Below are positions 1 through 9,515 of a stretch of 21,894 nucleotides of DNA, one piece after another; the first letter of the stretch is position 1, and each line of letters starts with the position of its first letter. A model generated the notes under the pieces. The model had not been told where the DNA came from. It did no database searches and was given only the letters and a program-made list of their open reading frames with translations. Source of the stretch: Chromera velia (taxonomy: Eukaryota > Sar > Chromeraceae); the NCBI GenBank assembly GCA_018398765.1, contig JAHBMJ010000863.1, forward strand, positions 1-21,894. The letters are read 5' to 3'. A program made the translations under genes and the position numbers.

Positions 1-44
<44 letters not shown>

Positions 45-45
45 G

Positions 46-118
<73 letters not shown>

Positions 119-145
119 GGGGAGAGAGAGAGAGAGAGAGAGAGA
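1..145. repeat. (GA)n dinucleotide microsatellite
   Basis: An almost uninterrupted GA run, with a few GACGG, GACA and GAAA interruptions, fills the left edge. On the minus strand it is a (CT)n polypyrimidine tract. It lies in what appears to be an intron of the minus-strand gene, just past that gene's last visible exon. Confidence 0.97.
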
Positions 146-175
146 AAGCAGAAAAATGGAACGGGAGCCTGTGAC

Positions 176-3100
176 TCTCTTCAGACTGTCTGCGAGAAGG
201 GCATCGGAAAATTCGGGTGTTGCTTCGTCTCCCTCCAGCGTTCGAAGCTTCTCAATGGCCTCAAACAAATTCCCTTGACGTTGAAAATCTCTGCACATTG
301 TGAGTGACACATTCGCACATCAGCACAGGAAAATGCAATGCAATAAGCACCCAGGTGGACGGAGAGAGAGATGAAGATAGATAAGGTGGCAGAAACGTGC
401 ACTTCCACCGCTCATCTTATAATGAGAGCGAATTGGGGAGTCTGCCGTACTATGAAAAAAAGCGAACACCTCCATTGCACCAATGTCAGAATCGTCTCTG
501 CAGACATGGTCTGAATATTCAGATATCAAACCAACCCACGGCCTCCAAAATCTGTCGGTCCACCTCTGTGGAGTTCCGATGAAAACCAGCGGGTGCGTGC
601 GTCAGTGTTTTCTTGGTCTTCTGGCGGACGTACAGACTCCCGCAATAAACAAAAAACAAAACTAAACAAAACTTCCGTTTTCACCCTACAGTCTTGAGCT
701 GGAGAAACATGACATGAAACGCTTTTCGATTGACTGACTGACAGGCTATACAGACTCACTGACTGACAGCCAGACAGGCCGACTGACTGACGTGATTTGG
801 AAGACGAAGTGCGAGTCCCCGAATCAGGTCGACTTCTGCACCGCCTTGAAGACCCCAGCCGGAGGGAGTGCAGCCCCGTCTATTGTGGACCTCTGCTGCC
901 TGTCCAGAGCGCGGCCGACGTTCATTCGCACGCGATTGCATTCACTCAGAAACGCAGCTGCACAGACACGCACACATACGCATACACATAGAGAGAGCGA
1001 GGGAGGGAGAAGCAAATGCATGAAGCAAGAAAGAAAAAAGGGGAGGGGAGGGAGGGGGGTAGGAAGTAAAAACAAAAGAAAAAGAGAGGGAAGGAACGAT
1101 GGAAAGCATGAAAGAGACAAGCAAGGAGGGAAAACAAGAGAAGGAAGAACAAGACAGCTTGTGTCAAAAAAAGGGGAAGGTGGAAGGGGGAGAAAAGGGG
1201 CAAAGTAAGGGGGGACTTACGGAAGATCTCTTCCATCTCCTCTGCGGATGCCGAAACTTTGTTCAGAGGAGGTGGGGGCTCCAGCTGCACACGACAGAAG
1301 AGAACATGACGTACCACATTTCAAATGAATCGACAATTCAATCATCAGATCGAGAGATGGGCAGCCAAGAAGAAAAGAAGACTTTCACCGGACACTGAGC
1401 GGAACGAAGGGAGAAAGAGAGGGATCGTGAAAGAGAAGAAAGAAAAAGGCAGCAGAGACAGCGAATCCTCCAAGCACTTGCGCGTCCAAAGAGACACTGG
1501 TAGAAGGACTTCGAGTGCGAACCTCAATCCACAGCCCATATGCGGAAAAGGGAGTTTGTGCCTGCACTCATATGAGACCCTGATTTAGTAAAAAGACGCG
1601 AGAACAAACGAGGAGATACACGAACGGACGGACGCATAAAAGGAATACCAACAAGGACACTGGACAGGTGCAACGGGCAGGCATACAAGCAGGAACGCAA
1701 ATGGACAGACCAGCTTAGCAACAAAAAGCCGGGGTTTGGGCCTCAAAGGGACTCCGTGGAATTGATCTTCTTTGCCTTTTTTCTTTTTTTTCTTTCCTTC
1801 TTTGCCCTCTCCATCTTCATCCTCCTCGTCCGAACCATCCTCGTCGTCGCTTCCCCCGTCACCTCCACCGGCTTCCCCATCGTTCTTTTTCTTTTTCTTC
1901 TTTTTTCCTCCCTCCTCTTCCTCCTCTTCGTCTTCCTCATCTTCATCCTCGTCTTCTTCGTCAGATTCGACCCGAAAGGAAACGTCCGAGTCGGAATCCG
2001 ACTCATCAGAATCACTCCCCCCCTCTCCCTTTTTGCCTCCCTTTTTCGGAGGGGGCTTTTTTCTCTTCACTGCCTTCCCCTCCTCCTTGTTTCTCTCTGC
2101 AAGGTTGGCGTCCTCAGCCTCTGCACCCACGAGATCTGCAAGCGTCTGTCTCTCCAATTCGGCGTCTCCGTCTATCCTCTTCGTCTCCCACACACACCAT
2201 TTAGGTGCCATGTCCTCCAGATCTCGGATCTTGTCGCTGATTGCCTGCACATGACCAGGAAGCAGGGAGCGAAGAGCGCTGAAGGAAGCGACGCGTGCGC
2301 AGAGAGCTACGTGTGAGGGAAGATGAGAGAACAGAAGAGATGGATGATACCCTTTTTCTTTATTGTCCGTGCGATTTTTTTCAAACGCATCTACAAAGAA
2401 TCCTCTTTCTTCAGCTCTACTGGGGAGACAGCCCATTTCATCTATCATGCATGCATACAAGCAAGCAGAGAGACACAGACGGCCAATTGACTCCACTCCC
2501 TTTTTATGTCGGCCCACCTTCACTTTCGCGTCTGCCTTCTGTTGTCTGGCTGTGATTTTTTTGGAGATTTCTTCCGGATCGTCCGTTCCGTATTTGTTGA
2601 ACAGCGTCAAATGTTCCCTCGCAGCATCGGAGTCCAGAGAGATGTCCGACATCTTTCTGTCCATCTTACTGCAGAGGGGCAAAGGGAAAGGGGGAACGGG
2701 GTTGCAGAGCCATAATTGAACACAAGAAGAGAACGAGGGCAGTCAGATTGGCAGGAAGACCGACATTCACTGAAAAGACGCTTCGTGAAGGGCTCACAAA
2801 GAAAACCAGGAGTAGTGACACAGCAGGAAAACGAATCCAAAATCTCACTGCGATCAGTCTGACTCGCCTCTGGCTGCTGGCTTCCCCTTCCATTCGCGAT
2901 TCAATGCTGGCTCTCAAAGGGAGAGTCCAGTAACAGACACCCTTATTCAACGGGTGTTCTTGAATTCTTTCCCGATCGATCAAGGGAGACGAAGGACTCT
3001 TTTGATTCTCTAATCGACTCACGCGGTCACTGCCTGCCTCGCTTCCGCCATGGTTGTGTCGACAGCTTCCTGCTCCGACGCCATTTTCTCTCGCATCACA

Positions 3101-3494
3101 TCCGCTCGCTTCTCAGCTCCTTCCCTGCAAGAAGATGAGATGTATTGTGAGGGAGAATTGAGCGAAGAATGTGTACATCTTTTCTGTCAAGCTGAAAGTT
3201 TCTTGCATCCTTGACTGACTGTTGTTTCTTCAGCTTCTCAATCTCATTCGCCGTACAGTCCCTCACCCCCATCGCCCTCCCGAGCTTTCCCGTCATTGAG
3301 ACCACAATGTGGGGCTCTGCCACCCACCCGAGAGGCAAGCGAAGGACGTCTACGTGCTTCTCATGAACTGCTCTTTTGTTACTAGTGGATTTTGATGGGT
3401 GGGGATTCTTTATTTTGTAGAAGTTTGCAAATTGGTCTTCGTCGCCATCCTCCCCGTCCGGCTGCTCGTGTTGCGCAACACGCCCTGACTCCAT
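176..3494 (-). CDS. Unrecognised coiled-coil, acidic/Lys-rich protein (at least 7 exons, 3' end beyond the window)
   Basis: I do not recognise the family. A phase-consistent exon chain can be read on the minus strand: 3494-3220, 3124-3023, 2668-2518, 2244 to about 1753, 1284-1221, 497-470 (28-nt micro-exon) and 290 to 187 or 176. Acceptors are good (TGCAG). Clear donors include GTCAGT, GTGAGT and GTAAGT; the exon 4 donor is ambiguous because several GTs near 1700-1755 keep phase 0. The start ATG at 3494 is the first in the frame. The N-terminal ~175 residues are charged and helical with coiled-coil character (KKQQ...EGAEKRADVMREK). Exon 4 carries WCVWETKRIDGD, then a basic block (KRKKPPPKKGGKKG) and a long Asp/Glu/Ser tract broken by runs of 7 and 6 lysines, which could act as a nuclear localisation signal or chaperone-like acidic region. 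The last visible exon reads DFQRQGNLFEAIEKLRTLEG. The gene is head-to-head with RPL8. The exon chain is inferred from phase and splice sites; there is no transcript support. Confidence 0.7.
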
Positions 3495-3893
3495 ACTTCG
3501 CTTTCAAATGATTAGGAGGGGCTTCTTCTGTGGGCGTCCACTCATGAAGGACCCGCTTACAAATGGATCACGTCGGTTGCCTGCTCTGAACACCGTCTAC
3601 GCCCGTTTGTGTCGGCTTGACGCTGTGATGCACACCATAGAAAAAACATGTGAGATCGAGCCAAGGAAAGCTGACGCCGTCTCACGGATAGAGATGGGGA
3701 CCGGGCAATCGTCCAATGACGAGAAGACGCTTTCCGTGGAGCCGCCACCCAGAGTGAAGGTTGTGTATGTTGAGGAAGTGCTGAAGAGCACCCATGACCG
3801 ATTGTTGTCAAGGCGACCTGTTGAATCGCTTCTGCAACACTCGGTCACTGGACGATCGACTCAGTGCATCAGTGCGTTGTCAGACTACCAGAC

Positions 3894-3900
3894 TGCATGC
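3894..3900. promoter_or_regulatory. TGCATGC motif upstream of RPL8
   Basis: A TGCATGC core lies 223-229 bp upstream of the RPL8 start. A motif of this kind is known to be enriched upstream of ribosomal-protein genes in Toxoplasma and matches an ApiAP2-type binding site. The same core also occurs elsewhere in this window, including in the retrotransposon LTRs, so function here is only a suggestion. Confidence 0.3.
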
Positions 3901-3923
3901 CGCGCGCGCCGGGCGCGTCTGAA

Positions 3924-3947
3924 TTCGCGTGCACTGTTCGCGTGCAC
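3924..3947. promoter_or_regulatory. Tandem 11-bp repeat TTCGCGTGCAC in the RPL8 promoter
   Basis: TTCGCGTGCAC occurs twice, at 3924-3934 and 3937-3947, with a 13-bp period, about 180-200 bp upstream of the RPL8 ATG. Each copy contains the palindrome GTGCAC, which resembles known apicomplexan AP2 sites. Close tandem duplication in a CpG-rich promoter suggests a transcription-factor site; this is inference. Confidence 0.4.
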
Positions 3948-4122
3948 GTGGTCGGCCCCGGAACTCCGGCCCACACGTCAATTCACAGTATAGCCCCTCA
4001 AGCAAACTTCGTGCGAACATTCGCTTAAAACAACACACAAGCATTTGATCAGAAACCGCTCGATCCTTGAAAAGGACCTTTCTTAAACGTCGCAGTGGGC
4101 CATTGAGAGACACCAGGGGAAG

Positions 4123-5442
4123 ATGGGACGCGTCATTAGAGGCCAGAGAAAGGGTAAGGGATCGGTCTTCAAGTCCGTGACCACCCACCGCAAGGGACCC
4201 GCGAAGATCCGCGGTCTCGACTATGCAGAGAGGCAGGGGTACATCAAGGGCCTGGTGAAGAAGGTCATGCACGACCCCGGTCGTGGTGCCCCTCTCGCTG
4301 AGGTTGTCTTCCGCAACCCTTACAAGTACGGCCTCGATAAGGAGCTCTTCGTGGCCGTCGAGGGTGTCTACACTGGACAGTACGTCTACTGCGGCAAGGC
4401 TGGTAAGTTACTTCATTCCCGCCGTTTCCTACCTTCACAAGTCACGCTTTTCTGATCTTTCTTCACTGTTCTTCAATTCCCCCATTCCACCGTATGCAGC
4501 CCAGCTCGCTGTCGGCAATGTGATGCCCATCGGCAAGATGCCCGAGGGAACCACCATCTCCTCCATCGAGGAGAAGTCTGGAGACCGCGGCAAGCTCGCC
4601 AAAGCTTCCGGCACCTACGCCATCATTGTCGGCCACTCCGAGGACGGCAAGAAGACCAGACTCCGTCTGCCTTCTGGCAACAGAAAGACCGTCATGTCCA
4701 CGTAAGTTAGAAGGGGAGGTTGGGAGATAGGGTGAGGTCTTTCAGAGGGGGGTGGGGTGCAGGTGCATTGCGGTGTCAGCTTAGACGTGGGGTCCTTTCG
4801 CAGATGGAGACCCATCGACATAGTCCTTTATTGAAGGGAGGGTGGAAAAGGGAAGAGGAAAGACCTGTACGAGCTCTCCGAAGATGAGGGAGGAGGGCAG
4901 ACGACACCAGAAGGCAAAAACCTGCTCGACAGTCGCATGCTTTTGGCGTCTCCTATTTATTGCCTTTTCAAAGCTCACTCTGTGTGTTCAATCAATATGT
5001 TTGTTGCAGCTGCCGTGCCATCGTCGGCATCGTTGCTGGTGGTGGACGTATCGACAAGCCCGTGCTGAAGGCCGGAAACAACTACCACAAGTTCAAGGTG
5101 AAGAGGAACTGCTGGCCTAGAGTCAGAGGTGTGGCAATGAACCCTGTCGAGCATCCCCACGGAGGTGGTAACCATCAGCACGTTGGGCACCCCACCACCG
5201 TCGCACGCCACGCTCCCTCTGGGCAGAAGGTGCGTGGGAGGGGAGGGGGGAGGGTGGTTGGATGGAAGAATTTGGAGACAATTTTTATAGGCAGGATTTT
5301 TTTTCATTGGTGTCAGTGGAAGAACCTCATTTTTCTGATTTCCTTTTCTGTCCTCTGTTTTCAGGTCGGTCTCATCGCTGCCCGTCGTACTGGTCTCATC
5401 AGGGGAGGTCTCAAGCAGGCCAAGCCCGCCAAGGAGCAGTAA
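4123..5442 (+). CDS. RPL8: 60S ribosomal protein L8 (uL2), four exons
   Basis: Exons 4123-4402, 4500-4701, 5010-5229 and 5365-5442 join in phase (1, 2, 0) into 259 codons plus TAA; the human protein is 257 residues, so this is full length. All introns are GT-AG (donors GTAAGT, GTAAGT, GTGCGT; acceptors TGCAG, TGCAG, TTCAG). Recognisable uL2 blocks are [16 protein letters not shown] at the N-terminus, [47 protein letters not shown], and the C-terminal [18 protein letters not shown] followed by GGGNHQHVG. uL2 binds 28S rRNA near the peptidyl-transferase centre. The last block carries the conserved NHQH loop whose histidine is functionally important in the family and hydroxylated in human. The C-terminal tail (KQAKPAKEQ) differs from animals, which is usual. 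Codon use is GC-rich, as expected for a highly expressed gene. Confidence 0.98.
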
Positions 5443-6107
5443 ATGTGACGACCCAGAAGCAGGAGGGAAATGGAAGACACCCTGCGACCCACGGCAATTC
5501 TCTCTGGCGAAGATCCCCACAAGAGACACAGACGAAGACGAAGAAAGAAACCATGTTGATCCCATTCCGTTTCGGCAGTCTGATCAGTGCAGCGGGTTTC
5601 GGTCTGCTTTTGTGCTGGTTGGGTGCTGGGCTTTGGGGTTTTCGTGGGTACAATTCCTTCTGGTGGCTTGTTGACCTAGGGGCGGACTCTTTTACCTTCA
5701 TTCCATTGCGGCTGGTTGGGGTTTCGGCCTCGGCTGCTCGTTGGATGCAGGGAGGGGAGAGACACTGCATGACAATAGTGAACAGGCTCAAAAGAGGTCA
5801 AGCGTGTTGAATGAATTTAGAGCTTCAGGGGGGGTAGGGGACATGCCTTATTTTGTTCGTACCTTATCAACTGCCCCCTCCCCCTCCCAGCTTCCCTCTG
5901 CCCTGTTTCTCTTCTCTCTCCTCTGATCTCGACCTGAAAATCTATTGGTGAACTACCTTGCCGAGGGGCTCTTCTGTCTCCCCCCGCTGTCCGTTTCAGC
6001 GTGCTTGCATCTTCCTGTTTGTTGTCCTATTTGGCTTTCCTGACTGCTGCCTGAACAGCTCTGTCTATATGGCTCTTTCTGTCTGCTTTTCTGTCTTCTT
6101 CTCTCTC

Positions 6108-6148
6108 CCGTCTGTCCGTCTGTCTGTCTGTCTGTCTGTCTGTCTGTG
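6108..6148. repeat. (CTGT)n tetranucleotide microsatellite
   Basis: About ten tandem TCTG units with one CCGT variant, followed directly by unique sequence GGATTCGG. Confidence 0.95.
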
Positions 6149-6515
6149 GATTCGGAAAAAGTGAAGTGAAGAAAAGACGATATAGTCTGTTTGTCTGCCT
6201 CGCTTGAACTCCGTACCTCTCCTTCTCCCTCTTCGCCCTCTCCCTCTTCGCCTCTCTTCCTCTCTCCTCTCCTTCTCACTCTCGCACGCTCGCTCCGCGT
6301 GCAGCGTGTGCGGCTTGTGTGTGCGATGATGTGCCTGCCTCTCTGCACCCCAAAACTACCCGTTCACACACAAATCTATGCAGGTTTTTTGTTTGTCCGC
6401 GTGCGTACGTCAATGTGTTACCTGTCGAAGAATGTTCGCGTTCTGGATCCCCCTCGCGCTCTTTTCTCTCTCTCTAGAGTCTCTATTTCTCCGTGTTGCT
6501 TCTTTCTGTCTCTCT

Positions 6516-6518
<3 letters not shown>

Positions 6519-6546
<28 letters not shown>
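6519..6546. repeat. (CA)n dinucleotide microsatellite
   Basis: About 13 CA units, followed by a short GCTTGCTG/GCTTGCTC tetranucleotide stretch to about 6570. Confidence 0.95.
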
Positions 6547-6550
<4 letters not shown>

Positions 6551-6639
6551 TTGCTGGCTTGCTTGCTTGCTCGATTGCTCTGCCTGTCTCTCTCCTCTCT
6601 TTCACTTTCATGCTTGCGCTCTTTTTCGTTTCCCTCTGT

Positions 6640-6667
6640 TTCTCTTTGTCTCTCTGTCTCTCTTTCT

Positions 6668-6708
<41 letters not shown>

Positions 6709-6790
6709 CTCTCTCTCTCTCTCGCTCTCACTTTCTCGCTCCCTCTGGCTCGCTCTGCCTCTCTCTGTCTGAATCTCTCCCTAGCTCTCT
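6640..6790. repeat. (CT)n-rich imperfect microsatellite
   Basis: Long CT runs, the longest about 6672-6704, interspersed with CTGT, CTTT and CTCG units. It gives spurious Ser/Leu-rich open frames in all three plus frames. Confidence 0.95.
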
Positions 6791-7074
6791 CCCGTCGTCT
6801 CTCTTCCCCCCCCCTTCCACTATCCGTCTTGCTCTCTTTCTCTCAACCTGCCAGTTACTTCAAGATATGCTCATTTTTTTGCCTCCCTCCGCGGTTCTAC
6901 CTAGGGTTCTACCGAATTCCTGGTGACTGCATTATTATGGTTTAGTAGTCTCCATCCCTCTAGGAATCTGTGCATCCGCACTGGCATACAGCTAGGTTCA
7001 GCTAGCTGCTTAAGGTTATTTTTTTAACTTAATTTGCCACTATCTTATTATTTAATGTTAAAAAGTTACATAAA

Positions 7075-7079
7075 ACTAG
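7075..7079. repeat. Target-site duplication, left copy (ACTAG)
   Basis: ACTAG lies immediately 5' of the first LTR and is repeated immediately 3' of the second LTR at 10129-10133. A 5-bp duplication is typical of LTR-retrotransposon integrase. Confidence 0.85.
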
Positions 7080-7334
7080 CGTAACGTTGTGAGGCTAGCC
7101 AGCCGTGCAACGGTACGCGAAGCAGCATGTCAGGCCATATCGAGATGCGCGCAGTTCGAGCGCATTTGCATCTATGCAATTAAGCTACGCGCATGCATGC
7201 AGTCAGCAGTGAGTCAAGCCTTCATATGAAAGTCTGTAAGGGAGTACCTAGAAGTAAGAACCTTATATGACAGAACTTCTTATACCATATGAGCCCCGTA
7301 CAACAAGCTAGCCACTGCACCACACTCCATAGCG
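7080..7334 (+). repeat. 5' LTR (255 bp)
   Basis: It begins CGTAACGTTGTGAGG and ends CACTCCATAGCG. It contains a TATA-like TTATATGA at 7263-7270 and a GCATGCATGC palindrome near 7190. As the upstream copy it should supply the promoter for the element's transcript. Confidence 0.92.
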
Positions 7335-7346
7335 TGGTAGCAGAAC
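7335..7346 (+). promoter_or_regulatory. Primer-binding site, initiator-Met-tRNA-like
   Basis: TGGTAGCAGAAC begins at the first base after the 5' LTR. It starts with TGG, complementary to a tRNA CCA end, and matches the common initiator-Met site TGGTATCAGAGC at 10 of 12 positions. The tRNA identity is inferred from that resemblance. Confidence 0.75.
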
Positions 7347-7546
7347 GAAACGATCAGCCTCAGTGGAGTTCGCAGACCGTCCGTCTCGGGTCGTGAACAC
7401 AGTCTCTGTCTGACAGTGTGAGGTCTCTTTGCAGCTGCACACAGGTCGCACTGACTACGCACGCAACCACTACAACAAACAGAAAGTACGAGTTCATTGC
7501 TTTGTCTTATGAAAAGTTCTCAGAAGTCTTCAGTAGCACGTCGGTA

Positions 7547-7768
7547 ATGTCGATCTGGGAACGTTTCGGAAATTTTCTTTCGCTTGTATGTGAACTTCAA
7601 AAATTCAAGGACATTCCATCCGGAGAAGTGCAAGCGAACGGTGAGAGCCTCTTGAAGGAAGGGTTTGAGATTGCAGAGCGACTCTTGGAGTCCACAGGAG
7701 CCAGTGGACCGTCTGTTCCACCAACTGGGATTTCTGAAAAACAGAGTGCAGTCCAACATGCGACTTGA
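7547..7768 (+). pseudogene. Retrotransposon gag-like N-terminal segment, ends at TGA
   Basis: This is the first in-frame ATG downstream of the primer site, about 200 nt into the leader. The segment is mostly helical and acidic (MSIWERFGNFLSLVCELQKF at its start, then GESLLKEGFEIAERLLES), as expected of a gag N-terminus but without a diagnostic motif. It stops at TGA 7766-7768. The same frame then reopens at once and continues to 8179 in a basic segment. That suggests either a nonsense mutation in a once longer frame or stop-codon readthrough. The open frame also extends upstream to about 7418 without ATG. Confidence 0.5.
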
Positions 7769-8179
7769 CATACCGATACGGGCAAACCGAAAACTCGTAG
7801 AAGTCGCAGGTTGACAGAGGCAGCCTGGAAAAAAAAAGTGGTAGAGCAAACGCAGTCTCAGCAATCATCTGAGCACTGTAATGCTGGTTGCCCAAAAGGT
7901 TCAGCAGGGAGAGGGAGGAAACAGAAAGTCCAGCAGCCCAGAGACGTCTTCTCTGAAGGTATGTGCAAAGCCCCAGGCGCACATGGAAATGCAAATCGAA
8001 GTGGAGAGAGGGGTGAAGCGAGCAGGCGAGGTTTTGGCAGTAATCAGTCGAAGATTTCTAGTCGCTCGCAACAACAGAGGAGGCCAGACCGAGGGACACA
8101 GAGAGGAGGGAGGTACCCCAGAGAAAGAATTCTGTGTGAGAGAGGGGGATGTGGATTAGGTCGAAGGAACCCTGGGTGA
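7769..8179 (+). pseudogene. Basic Arg/Gly/Ser/Gln-rich continuation of the gag-like frame
   Basis: In the same frame as the preceding segment, this begins with a basic cluster (GKPKTRRSRRLTEAAWKKKV), crosses a run of nine A residues at 7830-7838, and continues as RGRKQKVQQ and SSRSQQQRRPDRGTQRGG to a TGA at 8177. The composition suggests nucleic-acid binding, as in retroelement gag or nucleocapsid tails, but no CCHC zinc knuckle is present. A second frame (7845-8159, ending TAG) is also open here and joins in frame to the sequence from 8160 to 8388, so which frame is real is unclear. Confidence 0.4.
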
Positions 8180-8478
8180 TGGCGGTGTTCGCGTAAGATC
8201 GCACGGCTGTGCGCAGTCGGGCGTTTCCAATCAGTCGCAGCAGCAAACAGATGTGCAGGTATCTGGGGTGCGAGAGGGGAGTGTCCCTCTGAGCTCTGTG
8301 GGAGCTACACTCGTTAAGACTCCAAGCACGACGTTCGACTTCAGTCAGTCGTCCCAGAAAGAAGGCAGAGGGACGTGGGAAGTGCATTGAAGAGGGAAGT
8401 GGGATTGTCAATGCCAATGGGGGCGTGTTCTTTGTGACGCCTCAGACGACTTTTGATTTCAGTCAGAGCTCCCCTGTG

Positions 8479-9414
8479 ATGGCTCCTGCCGGAGGGGATG
8501 GTCAAATGAATGAGCCCGCTCCAATAGAGCTGTGCCGGATCGAAAGGTGTGGGAAGGAAGAAGGAGGTATGGGAAAAGACTTGTTTGAATCGCTGTATGG
8601 AGTTGGGAGTTGGGAATTGAGAGAGCAAATCCACTACCAGTCTGAAAGACCACATAGCCCGTCTCCGCAGCTCAATCGTTTGGAGACAGGTGGGCAGGGA
8701 AATGACTTTGGGGGTGGGAGTTCGGGAAAAGCAGAGAGACAGAAACAAAAGCGCCAAGAAAAGAAAGAGAGAAAGAGGCAGGAAAAGCATGAAAGGGGAA
8801 TGCTGGCTGTGAGGCAAAAGAAGGAGACGGACAGCCATTGGTCTCCTCTGCCTCCAATCAGTGAGGGAGTGGAGGAACCAGCAGTCTCGTCTGATGGTTT
8901 GACACCGTCTCGTCAGGCCAGGCATCGGCAAGAGAGAACGGAGGCAAAGAACAAAGAGAAAGAGAGAAGGCGAACAGCCCATGCAAAACCAAAGACGCCA
9001 GTCCCACCGCGTGATCCGCTCCAGCATGAGTATTGGGAGGATGTGTCTTTTCGTTTTTGGTTAGGAAGGAAAGACTTGATCCCAAATGTTCAGGGAATTG
9101 GCACTGCAGACTGGCATGCATTTTTGGCACGTCGTGGGTGTCGACAGACAGAGGAGACATTTTACAGGGAGATGTATGGAAATGGAGGGAGTATGATGCC
9201 GTGTGTGCCGGAAGTGAGACCTGTAGTACAGCAGATGAGGAGCGTACGGACCGCCCGCACTTCAGCGCAGTCTTCTATCAGTCCACAACCTCCATCAGAG
9301 CAGCAGCACCAAGCTAATGGAGACTCGGATCAAACAGATGGGAAAGAGCCGGGGGTGATTGTAGGGCTAACCAATTGGGAGATACAGTACTATAGCATCC
9401 AGTGGACTCCGTGA
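8479..9414 (+). CDS. Retrotransposon internal ORF, 311 aa, unknown domain
   Basis: This is the longest intact frame of the element. The ATG at 8479 is the first in the frame, which is open back to 8293 without ATG. The N-terminal part includes the motif TTFDFSQSS just before the ATG. The middle is very basic and charged (KAERQKQKRQEKKERKRQEK). The C-terminal third has an ordered-looking block, HEYWEDVSFRFWLGRKDLIP to TADWHAFLARRGC, then Gln/Ser-rich sequence and the end TNWEIQYYSIQWTP. There is no YxDD, DDE, DTG or CCHC motif, so it is not a pol product. The TTFDFSQSS motif also occurs at 8331-8357 in a different frame, 115 nt upstream, implying an internal duplication followed by a one-base frame change. 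Function is unknown; gag-like by position only. Confidence 0.6.
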   Translation: MAPAGGDGQMNEPAPIELCRIERCGKEEGGMGKDLFESLYGVGSWELREQIHYQSERPHSPSPQLNRLETGGQGNDFGGGSSGKAERQKQKRQEKKERKRQEKHERGMLAVRQKKETDSHWSPLPPISEGVEEPAVSSDGLTPSRQARHRQERTEAKNKEKERRRTAHAKPKTPVPPRDPLQHEYWEDVSFRFWLGRKDLIPNVQGIGTADWHAFLARRGCRQTEETFYREMYGNGGSMMPCVPEVRPVVQQMRSVRTARTSAQSSISPQPPSEQQHQANGDSDQTDGKEPGVIVGLTNWEIQYYSIQWTP

Positions 9415-9515
9415 ACGAAAGAACCATTGTGTGCCGATGTATGTTTTCCATCCTTTTTCGTCTGAATTTTTTTTTTCTGTTGTTGTTCTCGTGCGCGTCT
9501 CACTCTCTTTGACCG

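Larger units (their letters stand above)
3495..4122. promoter_or_regulatory. Divergent promoter between the minus-strand gene and RPL8
   Basis: The 628 bp between two opposed start codons must hold both promoters. The stretch 3888-3960 is strongly CpG-rich (GCGCGCGCC) and contains a TGCATGC and a tandem GTGCAC-bearing repeat, listed separately. A 161-codon open frame at 3508-3993 overlaps open frames on the other strand, has no recognisable domain, and sits where 5' UTRs and promoter are expected, so I do not call it a gene. Confidence 0.6.
5443..6929. other. RPL8 3' flank, no gene seen
   Basis: This region holds the RPL8 3' UTR and intergenic DNA. Open frames here are low-complexity readings of CT- and CA-rich sequence, with no recognisable protein. 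I found no convincing AATAAA downstream of the stop. It becomes increasingly pyrimidine-rich on the plus strand towards 6800, then changes abruptly to AT-rich DNA near 6930. Confidence 0.7.

Noticed and set aside
1756-2316. Long plus-strand open frames rich in Phe/Leu or Ser
   Set aside because: They are the antisense of the acidic/lysine-rich exon 4 of the minus-strand gene.
3096-3219. Continuation of exon 1 of the left gene through SVKDARNFQLDRK
   Set aside because: The frame is open, but only the donor GTCAGT at 3219 gives the phase needed to enter exon 2 in its coding frame; the GTACAC donor at 3176 leads directly to a stop.
3508-3993. 161-codon open frame between the divergent gene starts
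   Set aside because: It lies wholly in the promoter/5' UTR region, overlaps open frames on the opposite strand, ends in CpG-rich sequence and has no recognisable domain.
5262-5810. 182-codon plus frame after RPL8
   Set aside because: It starts inside RPL8 intron 3, crosses exon 4 in the wrong frame and continues into the 3' UTR.
7145-7180. tRNA-like B-box (AGTTCGAGCGC) in the LTR suggesting a tRNA or SINE
   Set aside because: The B-box consensus is incomplete, it is mutated in the 3' LTR, there is no A-box or cloverleaf, and LTR status explains the repeat.
8341-9027. 228-codon minus-strand frame inside the retrotransposon
   Set aside because: It is antisense to the 311-aa plus-strand frame, which agrees with the orientation set by the primer site and polypurine tract.
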